From contig NZ_CADIKF010000038.1 in the NCBI RefSeq assembly GCF_902859875.1, positions 1 through 64,000 on the forward strand: 64,000 nucleotides of DNA. Reading direction: 5' to 3'. Positions 25,227-34,111 of this stretch are shown one piece after another; the first letter of the stretch is position 1, and every line of letters begins with the position of its first letter. Made by a program: the position numbers and the translations under genes. The stretch is from Paraburkholderia solisilvae (GTDB lineage Bacteria > Pseudomonadota > Gammaproteobacteria > Burkholderiales > Burkholderiaceae). The notes beneath the pieces are model-generated. The model saw nothing but the letters and a program-made list of their open reading frames with translations. It did no database searches and was not told the origin of the DNA.

Positions 25227-26162
25227 ATGGCAATGAATCCCATTGAGCTGTTTGCGCTGCTGCCGGATATGGCGACCTTTGCGCGGGTCGTCGAAGCGGG
25301 CAATTTCTCGGTGGCCGCGCGCCAACTGGGCAGCACGCCGTCGACGGTCAGCCGGCAGATCAAGCGCCTTGAAGAATCGCTTGGCACGCGCCTGCTCGAG
25401 CGGTCCACACGCAGCATCCGCGTCACCGATTCGGGCGCGCAGGTCTACCGGTATTGCCGCGACATGGTGGGCGCGGCATCAGGCGCCGTCGACGTCGCCG
25501 GGCAAGTGGTCGGCGAGCCGCGCGGCAAGGTCAGCGTCAGCGCGCCGGTTGCGTTCGCTAAGTCCGTCATCCATCCGCTGATCCCGGCGTTTCTGCGTAG
25601 CTGGCCGGATGTGGACGTCCAGTTGATCTTCGCCGACCGCGACGTCGATCCGCTGCGTGACGATGTCGATATTGTGATTCGCGTGACCCGTTCGCCACCA
25701 TTGAGCCTTGCGGCCCGGCGGCTCAGAACAGTGAAATGGCTGCTCTGCGCGTCGCCCGCTTATCTCGACGCGCACGGGACGCCGCTCTTGCCGCGCGATC
25801 TCAGCCGGCACGAATGCCTGTATCTCGGAGAAACAGTCGACGACAATCGATGGCATTTCCGGCGCGGCGCCGAGACGCACTCGCTGGAGGTACGGGGGCG
25901 TTATATCGCCAATCATGTGGGCGCGCGTCTCGAGGCCGCATTGCAGCATCTGGGCATTGCGAGCTTGCCCGACTTTGCCGCTGCGGAGGCACTGCAGCAA
26001 GGCAGCCTGGTGCAGGTGCTCGCCGACTGGGAGTTCGAAGCACGTCCTTATATGGGCCCCGTCTGGTTGTTATATCCGCCTAACCGTTTCCTCCCATCCA
26101 AGGTGCGGGCGCTGATCGACTACCTCGCTAGCCACCTGCACGACAACGCGGATGGTGAGTGA
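25227..26162 (+). CDS. LysR-family transcriptional regulator, divergent from the exporter
   Basis: Seen: helix-turn-helix FARVVEAGNFSVAARQLGST and STVSRQIKRLEESLGTRLLERS, then an effector domain (VSVSAPVAFAKSVIHPLIP, WPDVDVQLIFADRDVDPL). ATG 25227 is preferred because GAGGTGA lies five bases before it, giving 311 aa; ATG 25185 is an alternative. It probably controls the divergent EamA exporter. Confidence 0.9.
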   Translation: MAMNPIELFALLPDMATFARVVEAGNFSVAARQLGSTPSTVSRQIKRLEESLGTRLLERSTRSIRVTDSGAQVYRYCRDMVGAASGAVDVAGQVVGEPRGKVSVSAPVAFAKSVIHPLIPAFLRSWPDVDVQLIFADRDVDPLRDDVDIVIRVTRSPPLSLAARRLRTVKWLLCASPAYLDAHGTPLLPRDLSRHECLYLGETVDDNRWHFRRGAETHSLEVRGRYIANHVGARLEAALQHLGIASLPDFAAAEALQQGSLVQVLADWEFEARPYMGPVWLLYPPNRFLPSKVRALIDYLASHLHDNADGE

Positions 26163-26367
26163 CCGATCGCGCAATACGGCGCGGAGAGCGGTGCGGGACG
26201 ATTCGGACACGATTGAAGCCAGCATGGCGAAAACCCGGTGGCATGCGCTCCCATTGCATACACTCGGATTACGCGCAGACGGCCTGCGGCAACACCATCG
26301 CAATACGGTTCGCAACCGGATTGGCGCGTGTGGATGGCATCTCGTACCAATCGTAAGGGGAATCATC

Positions 26368-26661
26368 ATGGTGACGTATGTGGTTCTTGCACAATTCACT
26401 GATCAAGGCATTCGCGCCGTCAAAAACAGCCCGCAACGTGCGAGCCAGGGGGCGGAACTGGCCAGGTCCTTTGGCTGCGAAATGAAGGAGATCTATTGGA
26501 CGTTGGGCGGGTATGACATCGTCACTGTCATCGAAGCACCCGATGAGAAAAGCTTTATGTCCTTCGGTTGCGCGCTCGGCTCCGCAGGCAACATTCGCAC
26601 GCAAACGCTGCGCGCATTCACCAAGGATGAATTCAGCGCGATTGTCGGCAAACTCTCATAA
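26368..26661 (+). CDS. GYD-domain protein, 97 aa
   Basis: Seen: a ferredoxin-like small protein with the defining TLGGYDIVTVIEAPDE segment and a TLRAFTKDEF end. The start at ATG 26368 follows AAGGGG. Known: GYD proteins are small stress-linked or ligand-binding proteins without defined activity. It stands alone between the LysR gene and the amidotransferase. Confidence 0.85.
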   Translation: MVTYVVLAQFTDQGIRAVKNSPQRASQGAELARSFGCEMKEIYWTLGGYDIVTVIEAPDEKSFMSFGCALGSAGNIRTQTLRAFTKDEFSAIVGKLS

Positions 26662-26852
26662 GCATCACACCGCCGATCGGCAAGCGGGCCGCTATCGTGC
26701 CACGACGCGGGCCGTGAAGAACACAGCTCGCGCGTTACTTAAGGCCGTCCGATGCGCACAGATGAACGACAGTTGCACGTCGGACGCCACCACTAACCCG
26801 CAGCCAGCGTCGACAGACTGGCGGATTCGCGCGGCTCTCCAGGAGATTGATC

Positions 26853-27689
26853 ATGTGTCGCTGGCTCGCCTATACGGGCAATCCGATCCAGCTCGAAACC
26901 GTGCTTTTTCGTTCAACACATTCGCTGATCGACCAAAGCCTGCACTCACGAATGGGAGCAACGACGACCAACGGTGACGGCTTCGGTATCGGTTGGTACG
27001 GTCGGCCCAACGAGGCTCCGTTTCGTTATCGCAGCGTTAGCCCGGCATGGAACGATCGCAATCTGCGTGAAGCAGCACGCGCGATCCATTCACCTTTGTT
27101 TGTCGCACATATCCGCGCGGCAACCGAGGCGCCGGTGCAGGAATCCAACTGCCATCCGTTTCGTCACAACCAATGGCTCTTCGTTCACAACGGGCTGATC
27201 CGGAACTTTCACCTTCTGCGTCGCGACCTGATGATGAAGATCGATCCAGCGCTCTTCGGATCGATCGAGGGGTCGACCGATTCGGAAGTCATGTTCTATC
27301 TCGCGCTGACCTACGGACTTCAGCAAGAACCGGTGGCCGCGCTGGAGCGAATGGCGGGGATGATTGAGCAAACCGCGGCTGTGCATCGCGTCGATGCGCC
27401 GCTGAACATGACCATTTGCGCCACGGACGGAGAGCAAATCGTCGCGATACGCTACTCGAGTGAACGACAATCGCGCACGCTGTTTCACAGCACGACGTTC
27501 AAGCACTTGCATGCACTCTATCCGCACAATCCACGGATTACCGAAGCAGGTGAAGACGCTTTCCTTGTGCTGTCCGAACCGCTAGTCGATCTGCCCGGTG
27601 CATGGGAGGAAATAGCGGAGAGCACGGCTATCGTCGCGCGCCGCGGCGACATCCAGCGGCAATCCTTCGTGCCGCGCATGCGGACCTGA
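26853..27689 (+). CDS. Class II glutamine amidotransferase (YafJ-like)
   Basis: Seen: the nucleophile Cys2 is exposed after Met removal (MCRWLAYTG), followed by GDGFGIGWYG, FVAHIRAAT and HNQWLFVHNGLI, the Ntn-hydrolase glutaminase signature. The 278-aa protein has no synthetase domain. AGGAGATTGATC precedes ATG 26853. Known: stand-alone glutaminases of this type include YafJ and EgtC relatives; physiological substrate uncertain. No ergothioneine genes are nearby. Confidence 0.9.
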   Translation: MCRWLAYTGNPIQLETVLFRSTHSLIDQSLHSRMGATTTNGDGFGIGWYGRPNEAPFRYRSVSPAWNDRNLREAARAIHSPLFVAHIRAATEAPVQESNCHPFRHNQWLFVHNGLIRNFHLLRRDLMMKIDPALFGSIEGSTDSEVMFYLALTYGLQQEPVAALERMAGMIEQTAAVHRVDAPLNMTICATDGEQIVAIRYSSERQSRTLFHSTTFKHLHALYPHNPRITEAGEDAFLVLSEPLVDLPGAWEEIAESTAIVARRGDIQRQSFVPRMRT

Positions 27690-27751
27690 AGGTAATTGCC
27701 TCGTAGGCGCGTTACTTTCGCTGCAGCGGCAAGCGCATCGTTTGTGCTGCG

Positions 27752-28681
27752 TTATTGCTGTGTGAGCATCAGGTTCAGGTTCTGCACCGCAGCACCGGAT
27801 GCGCCTTTGCCAAGATTGTCGAAAACCGCGGACAGCAGCACGTGCCCGTGCTCCATGTTAGGAAATACGCTTAAGCGCATGTCGTTTGTACCGTTCAGTG
27901 CTTGCGGATCCAGGTGTGTTGAAGCACGCGATTCGTGCAGCGGCGAGACACGTACGTGGGCCGACTCGGCATAGTGGCGCGCGAGGCATGCGTGCAGCGT
28001 CGCGCCATCCACGCCGGGTGCCAGCAGCCGCAGGGCCAGGGGCACCGTCAGCACGATGCCCTGGCGGAACGCACCATAGGCGGGGACGAAGATGGGACGC
28101 TGCGCGAGTCCAGCGTGCTGCTGGATCTCCGGTGTGTGCTTGTGCGCGAGTTCCAGACCATAGACCTGGAATAAAGGCGCGTTGACGGCACCCTGCCCCT
28201 CATGTTCCTCCACGCCGGCGCGCCCGCGCCCCGAGTAGCCGGACACCGCATGAACGCTGATCGGGTAGTCGCCTGGTATGAGGCCGGCCTGCATTAGAGG
28301 ACGCAGCAAGCCAATCGCGCCGGTCGGGTAGCAACCGGGATTGGTGACCCGACGCGCGTTCGCAATGCGCTCGGCTTGACCCGGAGTCATTTCCGGAAAG
28401 CCGTATGTCCAGTCCGGCTGTGTGCGGTGCGCGGAACTGGCGTCGATAACTCTGACGGCAGGATTGACAATGGCGCCCACTGCCTCGCGCGCGGCGGCAT
28501 CAGGTAAACAGAGGATGGCGATGTCGCAGGCGTTGATGGCTTCGGCGCGCCGCCGCGGATCTTTGCGTTCCGCAGCGGCAAGCGTGACCAGTTGCAGATC
28601 GGTCCGGTCGCGAAGCCGTTCGTGAATTTGCAACCCGGTGGTGCCTTGATCGCCGTCGATAAAAACAACGGGAGAGCTCAT
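27752..28681 (-). CDS. argC: N-acetyl-gamma-glutamyl-phosphate reductase, type 2
   Basis: Seen: NADP-binding start IDGDQGTTGLQIHERL, DASSAHRT, catalytic Cys in VTNPGCYPTGAIGLL and substrate loop AVSGYSGRGRAG. At 309 aa it is the short type 2 form. Known role: third step of arginine (ornithine) synthesis, reducing N-acetylglutamyl phosphate. It is isolated from other arg genes and divergent from a LysR gene, so it may be an accessory paralogue; no lesion is seen. Confidence 0.93.
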   Translation of the reverse strand: MSSPVVFIDGDQGTTGLQIHERLRDRTDLQLVTLAAAERKDPRRRAEAINACDIAILCLPDAAAREAVGAIVNPAVRVIDASSAHRTQPDWTYGFPEMTPGQAERIANARRVTNPGCYPTGAIGLLRPLMQAGLIPGDYPISVHAVSGYSGRGRAGVEEHEGQGAVNAPLFQVYGLELAHKHTPEIQQHAGLAQRPIFVPAYGAFRQGIVLTVPLALRLLAPGVDGATLHACLARHYAESAHVRVSPLHESRASTHLDPQALNGTNDMRLSVFPNMEHGHVLLSAVFDNLGKGASGAAVQNLNLMLTQQ

Positions 28682-28810
28682 ACGTGGAATACCTCGGTGA
28701 CTGCGGGTTGTGGCAAACAGAGCGAGCCCCTATGTTCTATGGAACGCTAGAATAGGGAAAGTTGAATTTCATAACCTGAACATTCAGTTTTTCTGAATCT
28801 GGACGCCGAC

Positions 28811-29695
28811 ATGCGAGAGATCAGCCTGGACCGCTTGCGCACGCTGGTCGCCATCAGCGACCTCGGCTCTTTTGCGGATGCAGCGCGCGCATTGCACCTG
28901 GCGCCGCCAACGGTCAGCCTCCACATCGCCGAACTCGAAGACCGCATTGGAGCGCCCCTCCTGTCAAGAAAGCGCGGACATGTGAGGCCGTCGGCGATAG
29001 GCGAGGTGCTGGTGGAGCGCGCGCGTCGACTGCTGGCCGATGCAGAGCAGGCGTTAGACGATATTCAACGTCAGGTGCAGGGGCTCGAAGGACGCGTACG
29101 GCTCGGTGCGTCGACTGGCGTGATTGCGCATCTATTGCCGCAAGCGCTCGAGGTGTTGCGCCAGCACCATCCCGCCATCGACATTCAGGTTGCGGTACTC
29201 ACTTCGCAGGAAACGCTGTCCCGACTGGCGGATGGAACGCTGGATGTCGGGCTGATCGCACTGCCTCAACCCCCAGTGGCTGGACTCGTGATAAAGCCCT
29301 GGCGCCGCGACCCCGTGATGGCCTTTGTGCCGGCGCACTGGCGGTGTCCGGCCCGCGTCACACCTGAATGGTTAGCCGCTCAACCTCTCATTCTCAATGA
29401 TGCGACCACGCGTCTCTCGCGCCTGACTGCGGAGTGGTTCGCGACCGGAGGGCACCATCCTGCGCCGCGCATTCAGCTCAACTACAACGACGCGATCAAG
29501 AGTCTGGTAGCGGCGGGTTACGGCGCAGCGCTGTTGCCCCATGAGGCCACTACGCCGTTACCCGACGAGCGTATTGTGATGCGTCCGCTGCGCCCGGCGT
29601 TGTGGCGTCGGCTCGGCATTGCGCATCGCGCGGGGTATGTTGAGCGTTCTACGCAATACGTGCTTGATGTGTTGTGGGATTTGCGGGTGGCGTAG
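28811..29695 (+). CDS. LysR-family transcriptional regulator, divergent from argC
   Basis: Seen: helix-turn-helix TLVAISDLGSFADAARALHLA with SLHIAELEDRIGAPLLSRK, and an effector domain (VRLGASTGVIAHLLPQALE, LVAAGYGAALLPHEA). It is 294 aa, starting at ATG 28811. The 129 bases between it and argC include A/T-rich sequence around 28740-28800 suited to a shared regulatory region. Control of argC is an inference from arrangement. Confidence 0.9.
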   Translation: MREISLDRLRTLVAISDLGSFADAARALHLAPPTVSLHIAELEDRIGAPLLSRKRGHVRPSAIGEVLVERARRLLADAEQALDDIQRQVQGLEGRVRLGASTGVIAHLLPQALEVLRQHHPAIDIQVAVLTSQETLSRLADGTLDVGLIALPQPPVAGLVIKPWRRDPVMAFVPAHWRCPARVTPEWLAAQPLILNDATTRLSRLTAEWFATGGHHPAPRIQLNYNDAIKSLVAAGYGAALLPHEATTPLPDERIVMRPLRPALWRRLGIAHRAGYVERSTQYVLDVLWDLRVA

Positions 29696-30169
29696 GGGTT
29701 GTCGTTTGGCGATTCGGTTTTTTCGCGAGGGCGGCGGCCTTAACAGCCGCTGCAAGCCCGACGCGGTGAAATGACAGCAGCCCAATCAAAACATCAAATA
29801 AAACGATACTTCCGATGAAATCGGTGTATAACAGATCTCGAATTCCTCGGAAGAGTTGCGGCGCCTGCCTCTGAAGAGCGAATGTCTGACGTCCCCCGCT
29901 GCATTGCGCCTTTTAGGCCGCGCACCTTGCGTCGCCAATATCTGGCTACCCATTCCTTACCTGTTCAATCCCGGCAAGCTTCACAGCCGGTCCGATTCTC
30001 CTGGAACGCGTGGCTACCCAGATCATTGGGACATCTTCAACGCCACACCGCAATCCAAAACTGACTTTCAAGCGACACCGAATACGCGGTGCCGCGGCCC
30101 GACTATGCAGGAAAGAACCATGAAAAATCTTGACCATGAAGCGGTGTCGTCACCGCACGGGGGTTGGAA
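29696..30169. other. Intergenic region upstream of the ice-binding-type lipoprotein
   Basis: No confident gene. Two short plus-strand frames (29856-30173 and 29882-30064) overlap and have no family features. A/T-rich bases at about 29785-29850 could hold the promoter of the lipoprotein gene. Confidence 0.4.
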
Positions 30170-32125
30170 ATGACTCATCTATCGCGTTTCGCGAAACCGC
30201 TGCTCTGGTTTTCGTCAGTTCTGCTGATGGCGCTGGCAACAGGTTGCGGCGGCTCTTCGCATGGTGATCAATCCGGCTCAGCGCCAGGAGCCAGCCAGGA
30301 TTCAACCCGACCTGTCGTCAGCGCTGCGTTGCCAGCGCCTGGCGCCACAGGTGTTGGAACGACGACGAAGATCGCCGTCACCTTCAGCAAAGACATGAGC
30401 CCTGCAACGATTTCCGCGTCGAGCTTTACGGTCAGCGGTCCGGGCGCCGTCGCGATTGCCGGCACGGTGAGCTACAACGTCGGCTCCAGAGCCGCGATAT
30501 TCACGCCCACAAACGCGTCACTGCCCGTCAATAGTGCCCTCACGGCAACCATAACGACTGCGGTGAAGGACACATCCGGCAATGCGCTACTGAACAATTT
30601 TGTGTGGACCTTCACGACCGGCGCGGTCGCGGAAGTGACGCCTCCGACCGTATCGCTCACCGTGCCTGCGGCGGGTGCGGCGAATACGCCTTTGAACACC
30701 CGCATTGCGGCGACGTTCAGCGAAGACATGGATCCATCGACGATCTCGACGGCCAGCTTTACGTTGACCGACGCCAGTGGCGCGCAGGTAGCAGGCACCG
30801 TCTCTTATGCGGCAGGCGCACGAAGCGCGATCTTCACCCCGACCACGCCCGCGCTCCTCAACGCGGGAACAGCGTATAACGCGACGATTACCAACGCAGC
30901 AAAAGACCTTTCCGGCAATGCATTGAGCGCCAACTTTACGTGGACGTTCAACACGGGGAGCAGCGCGGACACGACGCCTCCGTCGATCGTGTCAACCAAC
31001 CCGGCCAACGCCGCAGGCGGCGTGTGCACCAACAAGTCGGTCAACGTCACCTTTAGCGAGGCAATGGACCCGTCGACCATCACCGCGGCCACCTTCACGG
31101 TGGCGGCATCCAGCGCGTCGGCAACACTGTTGCCGGGCACCGTTGCCTACGATGTCCCGAGCAGGGTAGCGACCTTTACACCACTCAGCCCGCTCGCGGC
31201 CAACACGAGCTACACGGCCACGATTACGCCCGGCGTCAAGGACCTCGCGGGCAATGCGCTCCCCTCTGCTTCGGTGACGACGTTCACGACCAATTCGTCG
31301 CTATGCGCCGCAGCACCGGCCCTGGGCGCTGCACAGCCCTTCGGTTCGTTCGGCGGCAATGCATCAGTCACCAACGCCGGCCTGAATACCATCATCAACG
31401 GCGATCTCGGTGTGAATGCCGCTTCTACGTCGATAACGGGACTGCATGATTCAGGCAATAACGTCTATACGGTTACGCCAAACAACAACGGACTGGTCAC
31501 GGGCCTTGTGTTCACACTGACCGCGCCTCCGGGTTCTGTCGCTGGACTTGCGGTGACGCAGGCGAGCGTCGACGCGACGACGGCGTTCAATTCGCTTTCG
31601 CCTGCCACCTTGCCCGGCGGCATCAATGTGGCGAGTCTGGCCCAATGTCCGAGTTGCGGTGGGGCTGGAGCGGGCGCGGATGAACTGGCTGGCCGTACGC
31701 TTCCGCCGGGTATTTATCTGTCGACCACCGGTACCTTTGATATTGGCGGCGCAGGGCGCCCGGCGGCGAGTCTGACGCTGGACGCAGGCGGCGACGCCAA
31801 TGCTGTCTGGGTGTTCCAGACGGCAGCCAGCACGGGCACCTTGAATGTTGGTGTAACTGGGCCCGCGACGCCGGCCGTGCCGATCCAGGTATTGCTCGTG
31901 AATGGCGCACAGTCGAAGAACGTGTTCTGGTATGTCCCGGCCGGTGCGGTTATCGGAACGGGGTCGACGATGACCGGAACGATGTTATCCAATGCGTCGA
32001 TTACCTTGTCCACAGTGGGCGGGACGCCTCCTACCGCCGTTATCACGACGCTCAATGGTCGCGCCATCGCATTGACCGCCGCAGTGACCATGGTCAATAC
32101 GGTGATCAACGTGCCTGCGCAATAG
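30170..32125 (+). CDS. Lipoprotein with three Ig-like (Big_5) domains and a C-terminal DUF3494 ice-binding domain
   Basis: Seen: lipobox LATGCGG near residue 25 after a signal peptide. Three related repeats follow, each with VTFSKDM or TFSEDM/TFSEAM and ending FTTG or FTWTFNTG (about residues 45-150, 155-262, 268-375), as in Big_5 domains. From about residue 385 comes a DUF3494 region: FGSFGGNASVTNAG, NTIINGDLGVN, ELAGRTLPPGIYLSTTGTFDIGG, AVWVFQTAAST, NVFWYVPAGAVIG. ATG 30170 is preferred to TTG 30164. Known: DUF3494 beta-solenoids bind ice in some bacteria, fungi and algae, while others act as adhesins. Inferred: surface-exposed; ice binding unproven. Confidence 0.87.
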   Translation: MTHLSRFAKPLLWFSSVLLMALATGCGGSSHGDQSGSAPGASQDSTRPVVSAALPAPGATGVGTTTKIAVTFSKDMSPATISASSFTVSGPGAVAIAGTVSYNVGSRAAIFTPTNASLPVNSALTATITTAVKDTSGNALLNNFVWTFTTGAVAEVTPPTVSLTVPAAGAANTPLNTRIAATFSEDMDPSTISTASFTLTDASGAQVAGTVSYAAGARSAIFTPTTPALLNAGTAYNATITNAAKDLSGNALSANFTWTFNTGSSADTTPPSIVSTNPANAAGGVCTNKSVNVTFSEAMDPSTITAATFTVAASSASATLLPGTVAYDVPSRVATFTPLSPLAANTSYTATITPGVKDLAGNALPSASVTTFTTNSSLCAAAPALGAAQPFGSFGGNASVTNAGLNTIINGDLGVNAASTSITGLHDSGNNVYTVTPNNNGLVTGLVFTLTAPPGSVAGLAVTQASVDATTAFNSLSPATLPGGINVASLAQCPSCGGAGAGADELAGRTLPPGIYLSTTGTFDIGGAGRPAASLTLDAGGDANAVWVFQTAASTGTLNVGVTGPATPAVPIQVLLVNGAQSKNVFWYVPAGAVIGTGSTMTGTMLSNASITLSTVGGTPPTAVITTLNGRAIALTAAVTMVNTVINVPAQ

Positions 32126-32139
32126 CGCCATCGCCGCCC

Positions 32140-32169
32140 GTGAGTGCCCGGTATTGGCCGGGCGCTCAC
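32140..32169 (+). terminator. Strong hairpin after the DUF3494 lipoprotein gene
   Basis: GTGAGTGCCCGG (32140-32151) pairs with CCGGGCGCTCAC (32158-32169) over 12 bases with one G-U, loop TATTGG, 14 bases after the stop codon. No T-run follows, so termination efficiency is uncertain. Confidence 0.55.
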
Positions 32170-32276
32170 CCCAGCGGATGACCACGCAGCATGCGCTCTG
32201 TTTTACCGCCTCACGCCTGCACCGCTAATGCGCTACGCGCTGAGCATTCACTTCCAACCTTGTGAGTCGTACACCC

Positions 32277-32411
32277 GTGAAAAGAATAGTCTTCGCACTC
32301 GCCGTCGCCGTTGTTGCTTTCGGCGCCATCGTTCCTGCTTCCGCCGCCTCGCATCACCGGTCATGCCACAGAGTGAGGGTGCATCACCACTGGGAAAACC
32401 GATGTCGCTAG
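32277..32411 (+). CDS. Tiny secreted His-rich protein, 44 aa
   Basis: Seen: GTG 32277 opens a signal peptide (VKRIVFALAVAVVAFGAIVP, then ASAAS cleavage) followed by about 20 residues rich in His, Arg and Cys (HHRSCHRVRVHHHWENR), ending TAG 32411. Small secreted proteins with signal peptide plus basic His-rich tail are common in Burkholderia and relatives. Inferred: periplasmic metal or polyanion binding. No strong ribosome site precedes the GTG. Confidence 0.6.
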   Translation: MKRIVFALAVAVVAFGAIVPASAASHHRSCHRVRVHHHWENRCR

Positions 32412-32662
32412 TATCAAAGCGATACTTTCGCCCAGTTGTTATGCATTGCGAGGCGCCGCGCAATCGGTGCTATCGAGTCTGGGGGATGCCCCCGCTTTGA
32501 GTCGCCTACTCTTATCCCACGACAAGCGCTATCCGGCCAGAAGCGCCCCACGCCCGCAACCAAGCCATATTGATCCGCCGTTCATTCAGAGGGGCATCCA
32601 CACAGAATGCGAGACGCGCTCAACACGTTTCGCAACTCCAACAGAACACGCAACGGCAAAAC

Positions 32663-34084
32663 CTAATCCTCGATCTGCGCGTTGATCCGCCCTTCCCGGA
32701 TTGCGCGGACGAACGCCCGGTAATCGCTGCGATTCTGGGAGCTGTATTCGGTGGCAAATTCGCAGATCGCATCGTCGAAGGTTCGCCCGGCGCCCATATA
32801 GCCCGCAATCATCGCGGCATCGCCCGAGCGGGCATGCGCGCGGCACAGCGCGTGTGCGCACATCCGCGCGTATTGCCGCAGGATCGCTGTGTCCCAGTCC
32901 TCGATAATCGCCGACAACTTCATATCGCGAAGCTGCCGCACATAGAAATCGCGACCGTTCATCCCGCGCGTCCACCCAAGGAACAGATCGCTCGCCGCCT
33001 GCATCGCACGCTGTCCGGCAATCACGCGCTGGCCATGATTGGCATGCACGCTCTTTCCGGCATAGGGATCGAGCACCGAGGCGCGCGCTTCTTTTACCTG
33101 CAGAAACAGCGGGTCGTTGTCCGCCGCCATGAACAGGCATACCGCGCACATCGTCCCGACGCTGCCTACGCCGACGACCTTAACCGCCATATCGACGAAG
33201 TGAAACCGGTCGAACAGAATCCGGATATGCTCGGGCAGGCTGTCCCGATACGATGCGATCGCCGCTGCATATCCCGACTCGAGGCCGGGCGCCTGCTCCG
33301 CGGTCGGATGGAAGATCAGCGGCGGCTCGTCCTTGATCCTCGGCATCACGCCTTCATGCGAAACCAGCTTCGGATACAAATGGTCAGGCACGGACTTCCG
33401 CCTCTCCATCTCGATGCGCTCCGCGATTCGCTTGCGTATTGCGGACACGATGGCGGGATCGGCCGCCCGGTCCTGATACTTCTGCAGGTCGATTCTGTCG
33501 TACCAGACATCCAGCGCCCGCATGGCGGCGTAGTTGTGCATCCGCTCACGATATTCGCGCACCAGATCGGTAACCACACGGGCGGCGTCGCTGTCGGGGA
33601 GTTCCAGGTGCTGTGCAGCAATCACCACGCTTGCGGCAAGTCGCTTCAGATCCCATTCAAAAGGCGCGGGCAGCGTTTCGTCGAGATCGTTGATATCGAA
33701 GATCACGTTGCGCTCGGGTGTCGCGAAGCCGCCGAAGTTCATCAGGTGGGCATCGCCGCACGCCTGCACGCGAATTCCGCTCGTCGGGGTCGTGGCGAGG
33801 TCGGCGGCCATCAACGCGGCAGACCCCCGGTAGAACGCGAAAGGCGACGCGGACATCCGTCCGAAGCGGATCGGCACCAGCTCGGGTATCCGGCCTTCGT
33901 TGGATTCGCCAAGAAGCTCCACGGGGTCGCGGCGACCGCTCGCCGGCCGCCATCCCGCATGCGATACGCGCGGCACCGCGTCGCGCAACGCACGCCCTTG
34001 AGCTGCACGTTCATCTACGGTCAGCCAGGCGGTCTTTGCCTGATGCGCTGCACGGATCCGTCGTCCAGGAACAGTCTTGTTCAC
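32663..34084 (-). CDS. DUF2252 family protein, 473 aa
   Basis: Seen: signature blocks RMSASPFAFYRGSAALMAAD, QACGDAHLMNFGGFATPERN, FDINDLDETLPAPFEWDLKR and a C-terminal DYRAFVRAIREGR. GDAHxxNFG and DxNDxDE resemble the catalytic and metal loops of the protein-kinase/aminoglycoside-phosphotransferase fold. Known: DUF2252 has no settled function. It lies 28 bases downstream of the SulP gene on the same strand and may be co-transcribed. Confidence 0.88.
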   Translation of the reverse strand: MNKTVPGRRIRAAHQAKTAWLTVDERAAQGRALRDAVPRVSHAGWRPASGRRDPVELLGESNEGRIPELVPIRFGRMSASPFAFYRGSAALMAADLATTPTSGIRVQACGDAHLMNFGGFATPERNVIFDINDLDETLPAPFEWDLKRLAASVVIAAQHLELPDSDAARVVTDLVREYRERMHNYAAMRALDVWYDRIDLQKYQDRAADPAIVSAIRKRIAERIEMERRKSVPDHLYPKLVSHEGVMPRIKDEPPLIFHPTAEQAPGLESGYAAAIASYRDSLPEHIRILFDRFHFVDMAVKVVGVGSVGTMCAVCLFMAADNDPLFLQVKEARASVLDPYAGKSVHANHGQRVIAGQRAMQAASDLFLGWTRGMNGRDFYVRQLRDMKLSAIIEDWDTAILRQYARMCAHALCRAHARSGDAAMIAGYMGAGRTFDDAICEFATEYSSQNRSDYRAFVRAIREGRINAQIED

Positions 34085-34111
34085 GTACGCTCCCCTTGGC
34101 TGGGTAAATCC

